Shown here piece by piece: positions 8,166 to 16,326 of a stretch of 64,000 nt of DNA. The position numbers were made by a program, and so were the translations under genes. Source of the DNA: Paraburkholderia caballeronis (lineage in GTDB: Bacteria > Pseudomonadota > Gammaproteobacteria > Burkholderiales > Burkholderiaceae); NCBI RefSeq assembly GCF_900104845.1, contig NZ_FNSR01000002.1:310001-374000 (forward strand), written 5' to 3'. Within the stretch, counting starts at the first letter, position 1. Each line of letters starts with the position of its first letter. The notes beneath the pieces are model-generated. The model was not told the origin of the DNA. It saw only the letters and a program-made list of their open reading frames with translations, and made no database searches.

Positions 8166-9089
8166 TCAAGACATGGCCCGCTCCGCCCAACTGGACACGC
8201 CGTCGAAGGACCGGAAATCTCCGATGGAACGCGCCTGCCATTGCGGATGGCTTTCCTGAATCATCCGCGCGAGCGAATTGCCGGGACCGAGTTCGAGAAA
8301 CACGGTCGCGCCCCGCTCGACGGCGGCTTCGACGCACGTGTTCCAACGTATCGCCTGCATCAGTTGAGCGGCGAGCGAATCGACGGCGGCGGGCCAGTTA
8401 TCGACGGCCGCGCCGCTGATGCCCGCGATCACGGGAGCCGTCGGCGCAAGCGCGTCGACGTCGTGCAAACGTTTTCGCAACGCGGCTGCGGCGGGCTGCA
8501 GAACGGAGGTATGCGAAATGATCGACACGGCAAGGCGGCGAACCGTGCTCGCCCCCGCCTGCGCGGCGTGAGTGGCGATCTGTTCGAGCGCCGGCCCGGT
8601 CCCGCCTATGACGAAATGATCGTCGCCGTTCTCGATCGCAATCTGCGCGCCGAAGCGTGTGCAGAGGGACTCCAGCTCGGGCTTCAGCAGACCGCGCACC
8701 GCCAGCATGCCGCCGTGCGCGTCGGCGCAGGCATCCATCAGCGCGGCGCGCGTGCGGGCAAGTTCGATCGTCTGCGATGCCGACAACGCGCCGGCGCAGC
8801 CATACGCGGCCAGTTCGCCGATGCTGTAGCCCGCGTACAGAACCGGCTCCGGCAGCCGGCTCGACAGCACCCGCCACGCGGCGAGCGCCGTCGCGCAGAT
8901 CAGCGGCTGCGCGATCGCGTTCTGGAACATCCGGTCATCCATCGGCTCCTGGTCGAGACGCCACAGGTCCACGTCGATCAGGTGGCTCGCTTCGTCGATG
9001 ACCTCTCGCGCAAGCGGCTCGTTGCGGCACGCCGCGAGCATGCCGGGACGCTGGGCGCCCTGTCCGCTGCAAAGGATAGCCAGGCCCAT
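8166..9089 (-). CDS. mdcH: Malonate decarboxylase malonyltransferase MdcH
   Basis: 307-residue acyltransferase of the FabD/malonyl-CoA:ACP transacylase fold. It loads malonyl groups onto the thiol of the MdcC prosthetic group. The N-terminus has the oxyanion motif CSGQGAQRPGM. The nucleophile elbow is GYSIGE with Ser89. The late SIISHTSVLQPA segment carries the catalytic His, and LELGPGNSLARM is the family ending. It lies 4 bp after mdcB in the mdc operon. Confidence 0.93.
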   Translation of the reverse strand: MGLAILCSGQGAQRPGMLAACRNEPLAREVIDEASHLIDVDLWRLDQEPMDDRMFQNAIAQPLICATALAAWRVLSSRLPEPVLYAGYSIGELAAYGCAGALSASQTIELARTRAALMDACADAHGGMLAVRGLLKPELESLCTRFGAQIAIENGDDHFVIGGTGPALEQIATHAAQAGASTVRRLAVSIISHTSVLQPAAAALRKRLHDVDALAPTAPVIAGISGAAVDNWPAAVDSLAAQLMQAIRWNTCVEAAVERGATVFLELGPGNSLARMIQESHPQWQARSIGDFRSFDGVSSWAERAMS

Positions 9090-9093
9090 GACG

Positions 9094-9984
9094 TCAGATC
9101 CCCCGCAGTTCGTCCACGAACAGCGCGGCGGCCAGCATGTCGGCGGCGCCGCCCGGACTCAGGTTGCGCTCGACGAACGCCCGATGGATGGCGGCCACGC
9201 GATGATGCCAATGCGGAGCGCGAACGCCGCCGGCCGCGAGGAACGCGCGGCTCGCCTGCTTCACGAAATCCATTCCGTCGCGTCCGCCGCGATGAAAGAC
9301 GTTGGTGTCGTCGAGCACCTCCATCACCGCGAACAGCGTCTGCACGGCGGCGACCGAGCGCGGACAGCCGGCCCCGGTGTATCGCTGCAGCGTCGGCACG
9401 GCGACCTGGCACAGCACCCGATAGCCGCCGGCGGCTGCGTCGCGCGCGCCGGTTATGCCGTATCGGGCCGCCGCTTCTCTGCCGTGGCTCGGCGGCGCGG
9501 CCGCGGCGCTCGCGAGAATGTCGGCCCCGTACGCGCGGCCGACCGTATCGCAGATCGCCTGCGCATTCAGCGGGACGCCTCGCGCATGGAGTTTTCCCGC
9601 GGCGGCCGCGAGCAGGCCGAGATTGAAGATCGCGCCGCGATGCGTGTTCACGCCGCGCGTCGCGGCGAGCATCCGGCGCTCGGCCGCCACGCCGACTCCC
9701 TGCAACACCGCGAACGGCGCATCGTGCTGCCCGCAGCGGGCGATCTGCGCGAAGTAGTGGCGCAACGAGAACAGGCTGCGGACGAACGTCGATGCGTCCA
9801 TGTCGCGATGACTGCCGCTGTCGATGCGCGTGACGAGCCCCGGCTTCGGCGCGATCATCACTTCGTCGTACAGCGCATGGATCGCCGCGCGCGCGACGTG
9901 GCGCGCGAACGCCCGACCCTGCTGCGCCGGATGCTTCTGCGGCTGCTCGGGCATCCGTATCTGCATCGACGCGCCGGGGTTCAT
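9094..9984 (-). CDS. mdcB: Triphosphoribosyl-dephospho-CoA synthase MdcB
   Basis: 296-residue CitG-type enzyme. It makes 2'-(5''-triphosphoribosyl)-3'-dephospho-CoA, the precursor of the MdcC prosthetic group, from dephospho-CoA and ATP. Conserved segments are APKPGLVTRIDSGSHRDMD, GVNTHRGAIFNLGLLAAAA and DDTNVFHRGG, all hallmarks of CitG/MdcB. The ATG overlaps the mdcE stop (ATGA). The partner transferase MdcG, which attaches this precursor to MdcC and usually sits between mdcE and the following genes, is absent here although MdcB is intact. Confidence 0.93.
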   Translation of the reverse strand: MNPGASMQIRMPEQPQKHPAQQGRAFARHVARAAIHALYDEVMIAPKPGLVTRIDSGSHRDMDASTFVRSLFSLRHYFAQIARCGQHDAPFAVLQGVGVAAERRMLAATRGVNTHRGAIFNLGLLAAAAGKLHARGVPLNAQAICDTVGRAYGADILASAAAAPPSHGREAAARYGITGARDAAAGGYRVLCQVAVPTLQRYTGAGCPRSVAAVQTLFAVMEVLDDTNVFHRGGRDGMDFVKQASRAFLAAGGVRAPHWHHRVAAIHRAFVERNLSPGGAADMLAAALFVDELRGI

Positions 9985-10697
9985 CCGCGCGCTTCCTGTA
10001 CGCGCCTCGCCACTTCGACCGCGAGGGTGCGCCCGCCGCGCTCGAAGCCGGCCGCGCTGCGCCGGTCGGCGGTCGAACGGTCGGCCAGCGCGTTGCGCAG
10101 CGCGGCGGCCAGATCGCCTTCCCATACGCCGTCGACAATGCCCAGCTTGACGAAGCTCGGCACGCCCGGCGCGAACACCGCCGAACTGGCGCACAACGCT
10201 TCGAGGCGGTCGAGCGGAATCTGCGTGATCCGGCTCATCGCCGGCAGGTTCATCACGTGAATGTGCGCCTCCGGCACCGCGTAGGTCCGGTCGGCGATCA
10301 TGCCGGCCGCGAGGAAGCCGCCCGAAATCGCCTGATCGTAGACGAGGCTCAGCACCTGGTGGCCGCGCGTGCGCGCGACTTCGAGGCACTTCGTGAGATG
10401 CGCGAGATAACCGTTGTTCGCGAGCAGTTCGTCGCGACGCGACAGCCGCTGGCCGGCGTTATCGACAAGGAGAAGAATCGGCATGCCCGGCGACTCCTGC
10501 ATCACGCGCAGCACGTGGCCGGCGAGCGCAAGCGCGGTCTCGACGCCGATCGGCGCATGCCCGACGGTGCCGATCAACGCGACGCGGCCGCTCGCGGTCG
10601 TCCCCGCAAGGGTTCCTTCTCCCGCCACCACATCGCCTTCCACCGTCGTGCGATGACCGTCGGGAAACAACTGGTCGAGACAATCGGCAAGATTCAT
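9981..10697 (-). CDS. mdcE: Malonate decarboxylase gamma subunit MdcE
   Basis: 238-residue crotonase-fold subunit. With MdcD it forms the decarboxylase that converts malonyl-S-ACP to acetyl-S-ACP. The sequence includes PILLLVDNAGQRLSRRDELL and DQAISGGFLAAGMIADRTYA, the oxyanion-forming glycine-rich turn typical of carboxyltransferase-like subunits. It overlaps mdcD upstream and mdcB downstream by ATGA junctions, indicating tight coupling and near-equimolar synthesis. The length is normal for the family. Confidence 0.93.
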   Translation of the reverse strand: MNLADCLDQLFPDGHRTTVEGDVVAGEGTLAGTTASGRVALIGTVGHAPIGVETALALAGHVLRVMQESPGMPILLLVDNAGQRLSRRDELLANNGYLAHLTKCLEVARTRGHQVLSLVYDQAISGGFLAAGMIADRTYAVPEAHIHVMNLPAMSRITQIPLDRLEALCASSAVFAPGVPSFVKLGIVDGVWEGDLAAALRNALADRSTADRRSAAGFERGGRTLAVEVARRVQEARG

Positions 10698-11635
10698 CGC
10701 GCGCCTCCGCTCGTGGTTTCGCGCCGATGCGCGGTGGTGGCGAGAAATGCTTCCGTGTCGAGTTCGGTCAGCACCGACGGGTCGTCGACACCCAGGCCCG
10801 CCCAGATGTCGAGCGCGTCGCCGCACGCGCCGAATCTCTCGATCCGCTTGGCAAGGCGTGCATGTTCGGCCAGCACGAAATCGAGGTCGAGCGGCGCGGA
10901 CCGGTCGAGCAGCCCGGCCGCCGCGTTGCGGAACGCGTCGAGGTCGTCATCGACCAGCTGGTCGATCTCGCCGAGCAGATAACGATGCTTGCCGCCCATC
11001 GTGCGCCACACGAGCGCGCGGTCCCTCGAATCGAATTCCTCCACGCCTTGCGCGGTCTCGATCACTTCGGGACCCGAAACAGATAGCCGCCCCGCTTCGC
11101 TCATCACGATCGTGTCGCAGCAACGCGCGACGATGCCCATGCCGCCGTAACAGCCGTTCCCGCCGCCGATCAGCACCATCACCTGCACGCCGGCATGCCG
11201 CGCGTCGAACACCGCGCGCTGGATCTCGGAGATGGCGACGAGGCCCGCATTCGCTTCATGCAGACGCACGCCGCCGGTTTCGAGCATCAGCACGACGGCG
11301 GCGGGTTTCTCCGCCACGGCGCGCTGAAGCAGGCCCGTGAGCTTCGCGCCGTGAATCTCGCCGACCGCGCCGCCCATGAAACGGCCTTCCTGCGCGGCCA
11401 CGAACACGCGCTCTTCCGCAAGACGGCCCTCGCCGATCACGATGCCGTCGTCGAACGCAACCGGGACGTCGAGCGCGGCGAGGTGCGGGCTTGTCATCCG
11501 TTCGCGCGGATCGAGCCATTCGACGAAGGTGCCCGCGTCGCACAGCCCATGCGCGCGCTCGCGCGCGGTCGATTCGAGGTAGCTTTGCCGTAGCGGCGCG
11601 AGGCCGCTGACCAATCCTTCATCGCGCGTATTCAT
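10694..11635 (-). CDS. mdcD: Malonate decarboxylase beta subunit MdcD
   Basis: 313-residue carboxyltransferase-fold subunit of malonyl-S-ACP decarboxylase. It shows GEGRLAEERVFVAAQEGRFM, the substrate-contact region LMLETGGVRLHEANAG and the glycine-rich IGGGNGCYGGMGIVA typical of MdcD. The ATG at 11635 overlaps the mdcC stop, and the stop overlaps the mdcE start. It is a soluble cytoplasmic complex member; no biotin or sodium pump subunits occur nearby, consistent with the biotin-independent Mdc rather than the Mad system. Confidence 0.94.
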   Translation of the reverse strand: MNTRDEGLVSGLAPLRQSYLESTARERAHGLCDAGTFVEWLDPRERMTSPHLAALDVPVAFDDGIVIGEGRLAEERVFVAAQEGRFMGGAVGEIHGAKLTGLLQRAVAEKPAAVVLMLETGGVRLHEANAGLVAISEIQRAVFDARHAGVQVMVLIGGGNGCYGGMGIVARCCDTIVMSEAGRLSVSGPEVIETAQGVEEFDSRDRALVWRTMGGKHRYLLGEIDQLVDDDLDAFRNAAAGLLDRSAPLDLDFVLAEHARLAKRIERFGACGDALDIWAGLGVDDPSVLTELDTEAFLATTAHRRETTSGGAR

Positions 11636-11946
11636 GGACGCCCCTCGTCGAGCGTCTGCGACGCCTGCGCAAGACGCAGGCTCACCACTGCGGGGGTCGC
11701 GCCGCTGTCGTTGACGGTGATGCGCGTGTCCGCGAGCGGCCGCGCCGCGACGAAGCGTTCCATGACCGCGCGCCACGTGGTCTCGAAGCCGTGCACCGAC
11801 GTGTTGACATCGACCTCGCAACGCCCGTCGAGCGCCTGCCGTTCGACGAGGACTTCGAGGTCGCCGGACGCGACCACGCCCGCAATCGCATACACGCCGC
11901 GACTGCTGGACGCGAGGCCTTCGAATGAAAATCGAAGCTGCTCCAT
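11632..11946 (-). CDS. mdcC: Malonate decarboxylase acyl-carrier protein MdcC (delta subunit)
   Basis: 104-residue acyl-carrier subunit. The segment GVVASGDLEVLVE places Ser27 where the phosphodiester-linked triphosphoribosyl-dephospho-CoA arm is attached in characterised MdcC proteins. The larger open frame extends upstream, but the ATG at 11946 gives the normal length and N-terminus (MEQLRFSFEG). It lies 45 bp after mdcA and overlaps mdcD. To function it needs MdcB (present) and an MdcG/CitX-like transferase (not in this window). Confidence 0.92.
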   Translation of the reverse strand: MEQLRFSFEGLASSSRGVYAIAGVVASGDLEVLVERQALDGRCEVDVNTSVHGFETTWRAVMERFVAARPLADTRITVNDSGATPAVVSLRLAQASQTLDEGRP

Positions 11947-11991
11947 ACCTGATGCTCCTGTGTATATCGACGCCCCGGAAGGCAACCAGCC

Positions 11992-13650
11992 CTACCAGTT
12001 CCGAAATCGCTTCGGCGGGTCGTAAAGTCCGCTGGACCAGCGCACGAGATCCTTGATCGAACGCGCCGCGAGCAGATCTCGCGTCGCGTGCAATGGATTG
12101 ATGCCGATGTCTTCCGGCCGCCGTATCACGCCGCGCGCGCGCAAGGCCTCGACCATCCGCGCGTCGCGCGCGAGGCCGGCGGGCGTGAAGCCGCTCACGC
12201 CGCGAATCGCCTGCTCCCGTTCCTCGGCGCTGCGGCACAGCAGGAGGTTGGCGATGCCTTCCTCCGTCACGATGTGGGTCACGTCGTCGCCGTAGACCAT
12301 CACGGGCGGCAGCGCCATGTCGAACTTCTGCATCAGGTCCCACGCGTCGAGCCGCTCGACGAACGTCGGCTGCATCTTTTCGCCGAACGTCTCCACCATC
12401 TGCACGACGAGCTTGCGTCCGCGCGGCATCGCGCCGGCATCGTTCGACGAGGCTTCGCGGCCCGCCTTCAGCCAGGCGTCGCTCGTATGACGCCGCGCGC
12501 GCGAATCGCAGCCGAAGTTCGGCGCGCCGCCGAAACCCGTCATGCGATTGCGGGTGGCCGTGGAGCTGTTGCCTTGCAGATCGATCTGCAGCGTCGAGCC
12601 GATGAAGAGATCGGAATAGTGACCGGCCAGCTGGCAGAACACGCGGTTCGAACGCAGGCTGCCGTCCGGACCGGTGAAGAAGATGTCCGGCCGCGCGGCG
12701 ACGTACTCCTCCATGCCGAGTTCCGAGCCGGCGGAGTGAATCGACTGCACGAAACCCGACTCGATCGCGGGAATCAGCGTGGGGCACGGATTCACCGACA
12801 TGTGCGTGCAGATCTTGCCGCGCAGCCCGAGGCTTTGTGCGTAGGTCGGCAGCAGCAGTTCGATCGCCGCGGTGTCGAAACCGATTCCATGGTTCAGCCG
12901 CGTGACGCCGTACTCGGCATAGATGCCCTTGATGACCATCATCGCCATCAGGATCTGGATCTCGGTGATCGCGGCCGGGTCGCGCGTGAAGATCGGCTCG
13001 ATGTAATGCGGCTTCGGCGAACGCACGACGAAATTGACCCAGTCGGACGGCACGTCGACGCGCGGCACCTTGTCGACCAGTTCGTTCACCTGTGCGATCA
13101 CGATGCCGTTCTTGAACGCGGTCGATTCCACCACCGCGGGCGTGTCCTCGGTATTCGGCCCGGTGTACAGATTGCCTTCGCGGTCGGCGCTCTGCGCCGC
13201 GATGAAGCTCACGCGCGGCGTCAGATCGCAGAAATAGCGGCCGTAAAGTTCGAGATACGTATGAATCGCGCCGATGCGCACCTTGCCCTCGGCGACGAGA
13301 TTCGCGAGCCGCACGCCCTGCGGTCCGGAGTACGAAAAGTCGAGGTCGCGTGCGATGCCCTTGTCGAAGATATCGAGGTGCTGCGGCAGCGCGATGTTGG
13401 ACTGCACGATGTGCAGGTCATGCACGCGTTGCGGATCGACCTTCGCGAGACAGGCGGACAGAAAATCCGCATGCTTCTGGTTGTTGCCCTCGATGCACAG
13501 ACGATCGCCTGGTTCGAGCACCGCTTCGAGCAGCCTCACGACCGCGTCGGGTTCGACCTGCTTGCCCTGCGCGATCGCGCCGGCCCGTTCGAGCCGCGCG
13601 GCCTTGCTGACCGCGAGCCGGTTCCATTGCGCATCTACGTCCCGCTTCAT
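11992..13650 (-). CDS. mdcA: Malonate decarboxylase alpha subunit MdcA (acetyl-ACP:malonate transferase)
   Basis: 552-residue CoA-transferase-like subunit. It exchanges acetyl for malonyl on the MdcC carrier. The sequence carries EGNNQKHADFLSACLA near the N-terminus and GNSSTATRNRMTGFGGAPNFG with the GYDD-like VYGDDVTHIVTEEGIANLLL further on, all characteristic of MdcA. GGAGA precedes the ATG. It is first in the operon mdcA-C-D-E-B-H-MFS. The first 75 bp upstream include a TGATA-TT-TATCA palindrome, and two GntR regulators lie just beyond. Confidence 0.95.
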   Translation of the reverse strand: MKRDVDAQWNRLAVSKAARLERAGAIAQGKQVEPDAVVRLLEAVLEPGDRLCIEGNNQKHADFLSACLAKVDPQRVHDLHIVQSNIALPQHLDIFDKGIARDLDFSYSGPQGVRLANLVAEGKVRIGAIHTYLELYGRYFCDLTPRVSFIAAQSADREGNLYTGPNTEDTPAVVESTAFKNGIVIAQVNELVDKVPRVDVPSDWVNFVVRSPKPHYIEPIFTRDPAAITEIQILMAMMVIKGIYAEYGVTRLNHGIGFDTAAIELLLPTYAQSLGLRGKICTHMSVNPCPTLIPAIESGFVQSIHSAGSELGMEEYVAARPDIFFTGPDGSLRSNRVFCQLAGHYSDLFIGSTLQIDLQGNSSTATRNRMTGFGGAPNFGCDSRARRHTSDAWLKAGREASSNDAGAMPRGRKLVVQMVETFGEKMQPTFVERLDAWDLMQKFDMALPPVMVYGDDVTHIVTEEGIANLLLCRSAEEREQAIRGVSGFTPAGLARDARMVEALRARGVIRRPEDIGINPLHATRDLLAARSIKDLVRWSSGLYDPPKRFRNW

Positions 13651-13723
13651 AAGGTCTCCGTCAGAGCGTGGGCGAGTCGAGCCCCTGCCGGCCGCCCCTT
13701 ATTGTCGTCAACTCATATGCGTC

Positions 13724-13735
13724 TGATATTTATCA
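13724..13735. promoter_or_regulatory. Palindrome TGATAttTATCA upstream of mdcA
   Basis: A perfect 5+5 bp inverted repeat lies 74 bp upstream of the mdcA start, in the AT-rich part of the spacer between mdcA and the neighbouring GntR gene. Position and symmetry suggest an operator. The bound regulator is unknown, although the adjacent GntR protein is the obvious candidate. Confidence 0.45.
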
Positions 13736-13832
13736 CGAACTAGTGTAGACAGGCGCGGATGGGATTCAAAACCGTGTTTACCCTGGGATGGCGAACCCGC
13801 GAGGTGCGCGTGGCAGCGGGAACGAGCGGCCG

Positions 13833-14546
13833 CTAGCCCGGCGCGGCGTTCTCGCGCTCAAGCGCCCGCTGTGCGAGTTCTTCGCCGAAGTCGATCAGAC
13901 GGTCGCTCGCCGCGGCGGCCGCGGCGGCGTCGCCCGATGCGATCGCGCGCGCCAGCACCGCATGACGCGACGCGGACACGGCGAGCACCTGCGCATCGCG
14001 GGACCGCTGAAACCAGAAGCGCCGCGACGGCCCTTGCAGCAGCCGGATCGCATCGACGACGAATTCATTGCCGCAGACAGCGAGGCACAGTTCGTTGAAG
14101 ACCTTGTCGGCATGGACGAAGCGCAGCGTATCAGAATTCGCGGCCGCTTCCTCGAAAGCGGCGGCCAGTTCGTGCAGCGTCGCACGCTGGGCGTCGCCGC
14201 ATTCGCGGGCCGCAAGCTGAGCGAGCAGCCGCTCGACCTCGCGGCGCATGGCCAGCAGCCGTTTTTGCGTGAGCGCGTCGATCGTGCAGATGACGATGCC
14301 GCGCTTCGGACGAACTTCGAGCAGATTTTCGCGCGCGAGCCGCCGCACCGCCTCGCGCGTGGGCATGCGGCTCATGCCGATCAGGTCGCTGAGCTGCGCC
14401 TCGGTGACCGTCGCGCCCGGCGCGACCTGCTGCGTGACGATCGCCTCTTCGAGCAGCCGGTAGGCCTGCGTCGCGAGCGTATCGGGCTTGTCCCGATGCC
14501 CCGCGGCATCCGGACTGTCGGGCGCATGTCCAGCAGAGACGCGCAT
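13833..14546 (-). CDS. GntR/FCD transcriptional regulator (candidate malonate regulator)
   Basis: 237-residue regulator. An N-terminal winged helix-turn-helix (~25-90: AYRLLEEAIVTQQVAPGATV, then SDLIGMSRMPTREAVRRLA and the RPKRGIVI wing) is followed by an FCD effector domain (~100-225, with KVFNELCLAVCGNEF). It ends 182 bp upstream of mdcA on the same strand and starts 11 bp after a paralogue, so the two likely form one unit. By position it could be the counterpart of MdcY, the GntR repressor of malonate genes in Acinetobacter, but this is inference. The ATG at 14546 has no clear ribosome-binding site, and the frame is open further upstream, so the start is uncertain. Confidence 0.83.
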   Translation of the reverse strand: MRVSAGHAPDSPDAAGHRDKPDTLATQAYRLLEEAIVTQQVAPGATVTEAQLSDLIGMSRMPTREAVRRLARENLLEVRPKRGIVICTIDALTQKRLLAMRREVERLLAQLAARECGDAQRATLHELAAAFEEAAANSDTLRFVHADKVFNELCLAVCGNEFVVDAIRLLQGPSRRFWFQRSRDAQVLAVSASRHAVLARAIASGDAAAAAAASDRLIDFGEELAQRALERENAAPG

Positions 14547-14557
14547 GATGGGGGGAA

Positions 14558-15298
14558 CTACAGCGCGGTCAGGGTAGCCCGCGTAAACGCCTCGATATTG
14601 TCCAGTAGCGCATCGAGCGCCTTGCCGGCGCCGTCGATGTCGCCGTCCGCGATCGCCTGCGCGACCGCGCCGTGCAGCCGGGCCATCTCGGGCAGATCGG
14701 CCGCCTGCCGGTAGTGGTAATACCAGAAGCGCCGCGACAAACCGTGCATCAGCCGCATCGCGCCTTCCGCGAATTCGTTGCGCGACGCAATCAGGCACAG
14801 CTCGTTGAACTCGCGATCGAGCCGGACGAACGTGACGTCGTCGTTGGCCGCCGCCGCTTCCGCGAACTCGGCGGCCAACTGGCCGAACACCTCGCGCTCT
14901 TCCGGCGTTGCGCTGCGCGCCGCACTGCGGCACACGAGCCGTTCGACTTCGCGACGCGCACGCAACAGCTTCAACTGCTTCTTCACGTCGATTTCGGGCA
15001 CCAGCAGCCCGCGTTGCGGAAGAATCACGATCAGATGCTCGCGCGCGAGCCGCTGGATCGCTTCGCGAATCGGCGTGCGGCCGATGCCGGTCATTTCGCT
15101 CAACGACAACTCGGAAACCGAAGTGCCGGGCGCGATCTGCAACGTGACGATCGCCTCTTCGATCTGCGCATAAGCCTGCTCCGTCAGGCTCTCCTTCTGC
15201 GGCGGCTTGAATTGTCCGGCGCGCGCCGGCGTGGACGCGCGAGCGCGCGACGACCTGGTCGCCGCGGTGGACTTGCGGGCAGCTCGTTCAGCGGACAT
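14558..15298 (-). CDS. GntR/FCD transcriptional regulator, tandem paralogue
   Basis: 246-residue GntR protein clearly related to its downstream neighbour. Both share the pattern AIVT-QxAPGTxVxExxLSxxxGxxRxPxREAxxRLAREхL, then an FCD domain with FNELCLIASRNEF and a RRFWYYHYR segment matching RRFWFQRSR in the partner. An Ala/Arg/Ser-rich N-terminal tail of ~35 residues precedes the DNA-binding domain. The ATG at 15298 is chosen over one 33 bp upstream because of the GAGG in front of it. The perfect TATACA-CAT-TGTATA palindrome lies 27 bp upstream, suggesting autoregulation. Confidence 0.85.
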   Translation of the reverse strand: MSAERAARKSTAATRSSRARASTPARAGQFKPPQKESLTEQAYAQIEEAIVTLQIAPGTSVSELSLSEMTGIGRTPIREAIQRLAREHLIVILPQRGLLVPEIDVKKQLKLLRARREVERLVCRSAARSATPEEREVFGQLAAEFAEAAAANDDVTFVRLDREFNELCLIASRNEFAEGAMRLMHGLSRRFWYYHYRQAADLPEMARLHGAVAQAIADGDIDGAGKALDALLDNIEAFTRATLTAL

Positions 15299-15324
15299 GA
15301 AAACCTCGACGCGTATTCCACAGA

Positions 15325-15339
15325 TATACACATTGTATA
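15325..15339. promoter_or_regulatory. GntR-type operator TATACAcatTGTATA
   Basis: A perfect 6+6 bp inverted repeat with a 3-bp spacer lies 27 bp before the start of the upstream GntR paralogue. The half site TGTATA resembles the reported Acinetobacter MdcY site (a TGTATACA-cored palindrome). Autoregulation is the simplest reading. Confidence 0.6.
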
Positions 15340-15445
15340 GGGCGACCTGACCGCGTGCCAGCTATCCGGGTATCCGCGCAACACCTGACGCGGCGGCTCG
15401 CTGCCGGACACGCGGTCATGACCGCCCACCGGTGGTCACCGGTTT

Positions 15446-16255
15446 TCAGATCGGCGTCATCACGCGTCGCTCGTCGACGGTCAGTTCCGGGCCATCGAGC
15501 GTCACGCGCGAATGATCGTTCCGGAAACGCTCGATGATCGGCTTCAGTTCTTCCTTCACGTGCCGCTCGCTGTAGCCGTTGAACAGCGTGCCGGGCAGGC
15601 TGCGGCGCAGGTCGGTCGTCCCCAGCACCCAGTCGGCGATCGGAAACGTGAGGTTCATGTTGTACTTCATCATGATCCCCATGTTGTGATGCGCGGTGTG
15701 GTGGCGCCGGATCGTGTTGACGAACGGCATGTTGCGCACGAACCAGTTGTCGTGGACGTGGCAACAATAGTGAAACGTCTCGTAGGTCAGATACATCGCG
15801 ACCATCGTGATGAACACGATATAACCGGCATTGGCATTGAAGATCAGCGACGCGATATAACCCAGCAGCGTGCCGCCGACGCCGAGCGTCACGAGCACCC
15901 GCCACGGGAAGAACACGATGCGGAACTCGCGCGTCGAGTCGATGGTGGCTTCGTTGTCGGTGAAATACTGATGGTGCTGACGCGTATGGCGCTCGTAGAT
16001 CGCGCGCAGCGCGTACACGTCGATGCGCCGGTGCATGACAAAACGGTGCATCGCCCACTCGACGAAATTGCCGGCGAGAAACACGGGTATCGCGAGCAGC
16101 CATTCCCAGCCCGCGTCATGCAACTGATGCACGCAATACCCGATCGCCGCCGCGCCGGCCACATACAACACCGCGACGTGCAGCAGCCCGTTGTAGAGCG
16201 GGCTGATGTCGGCCTTGTACTGCTCCCTGAACCTGCGTTGACGCTCGGTCATCAT
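15446..16255 (-). CDS. Fatty acid hydroxylase / sterol desaturase family membrane enzyme
   Basis: 269-residue integral membrane di-iron oxygenase. Four hydrophobic helices and the full set of histidine boxes are visible: HRFVMHRR (~71-78), HTRQHH (~91-96), HYCCHVH (~168-174) and HHTAHHN (~186-192). These ligate the two irons in the FA_hydroxylase superfamily, whose members hydroxylate or desaturate lipids using O2. Two adjacent ATGs (16255, 16252) are possible starts. It is transcribed separately from, but in the same direction as, the downstream GntR genes. It shares a promoter-proximal element with the hydrolase-dehydrogenase pair next door. The substrate is unknown. Confidence 0.85.
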   Translation of the reverse strand: MMTERQRRFREQYKADISPLYNGLLHVAVLYVAGAAAIGYCVHQLHDAGWEWLLAIPVFLAGNFVEWAMHRFVMHRRIDVYALRAIYERHTRQHHQYFTDNEATIDSTREFRIVFFPWRVLVTLGVGGTLLGYIASLIFNANAGYIVFITMVAMYLTYETFHYCCHVHDNWFVRNMPFVNTIRRHHTAHHNMGIMMKYNMNLTFPIADWVLGTTDLRRSLPGTLFNGYSERHVKEELKPIIERFRNDHSRVTLDGPELTVDERRVMTPI

Positions 16256-16303
16256 GGTCGTGTCCCCTATGGTAAGTCGCCGACAACGGCGATCTGACTA
16301 ACA

Positions 16304-16317
16304 TATTAGTTGAATAT
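16304..16317. promoter_or_regulatory. Shared AT-rich element, copy 1 (TATTAGTTGAATAT)
   Basis: Lies 49 bp upstream of the hydroxylase start. It matches 13 of 14 bases with copy 2 upstream of the hydrolase gene. It is embedded in a perfect CATATT-AGTTG-AATATG dyad. A common operator for the two transcription units is likely. Confidence 0.5.
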
Positions 16318-16326
16318 GTATTGTCG

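Noticed and set aside
15428..15443. ACCGGT-ggtc-ACCGGT repeat followed by TTTTC, terminator-like on the plus strand
   Set aside because: The gene ending nearby (hydroxylase) is on the minus strand, where the hairpin is not followed by a T-tract. No plus-strand transcript is known to end here.
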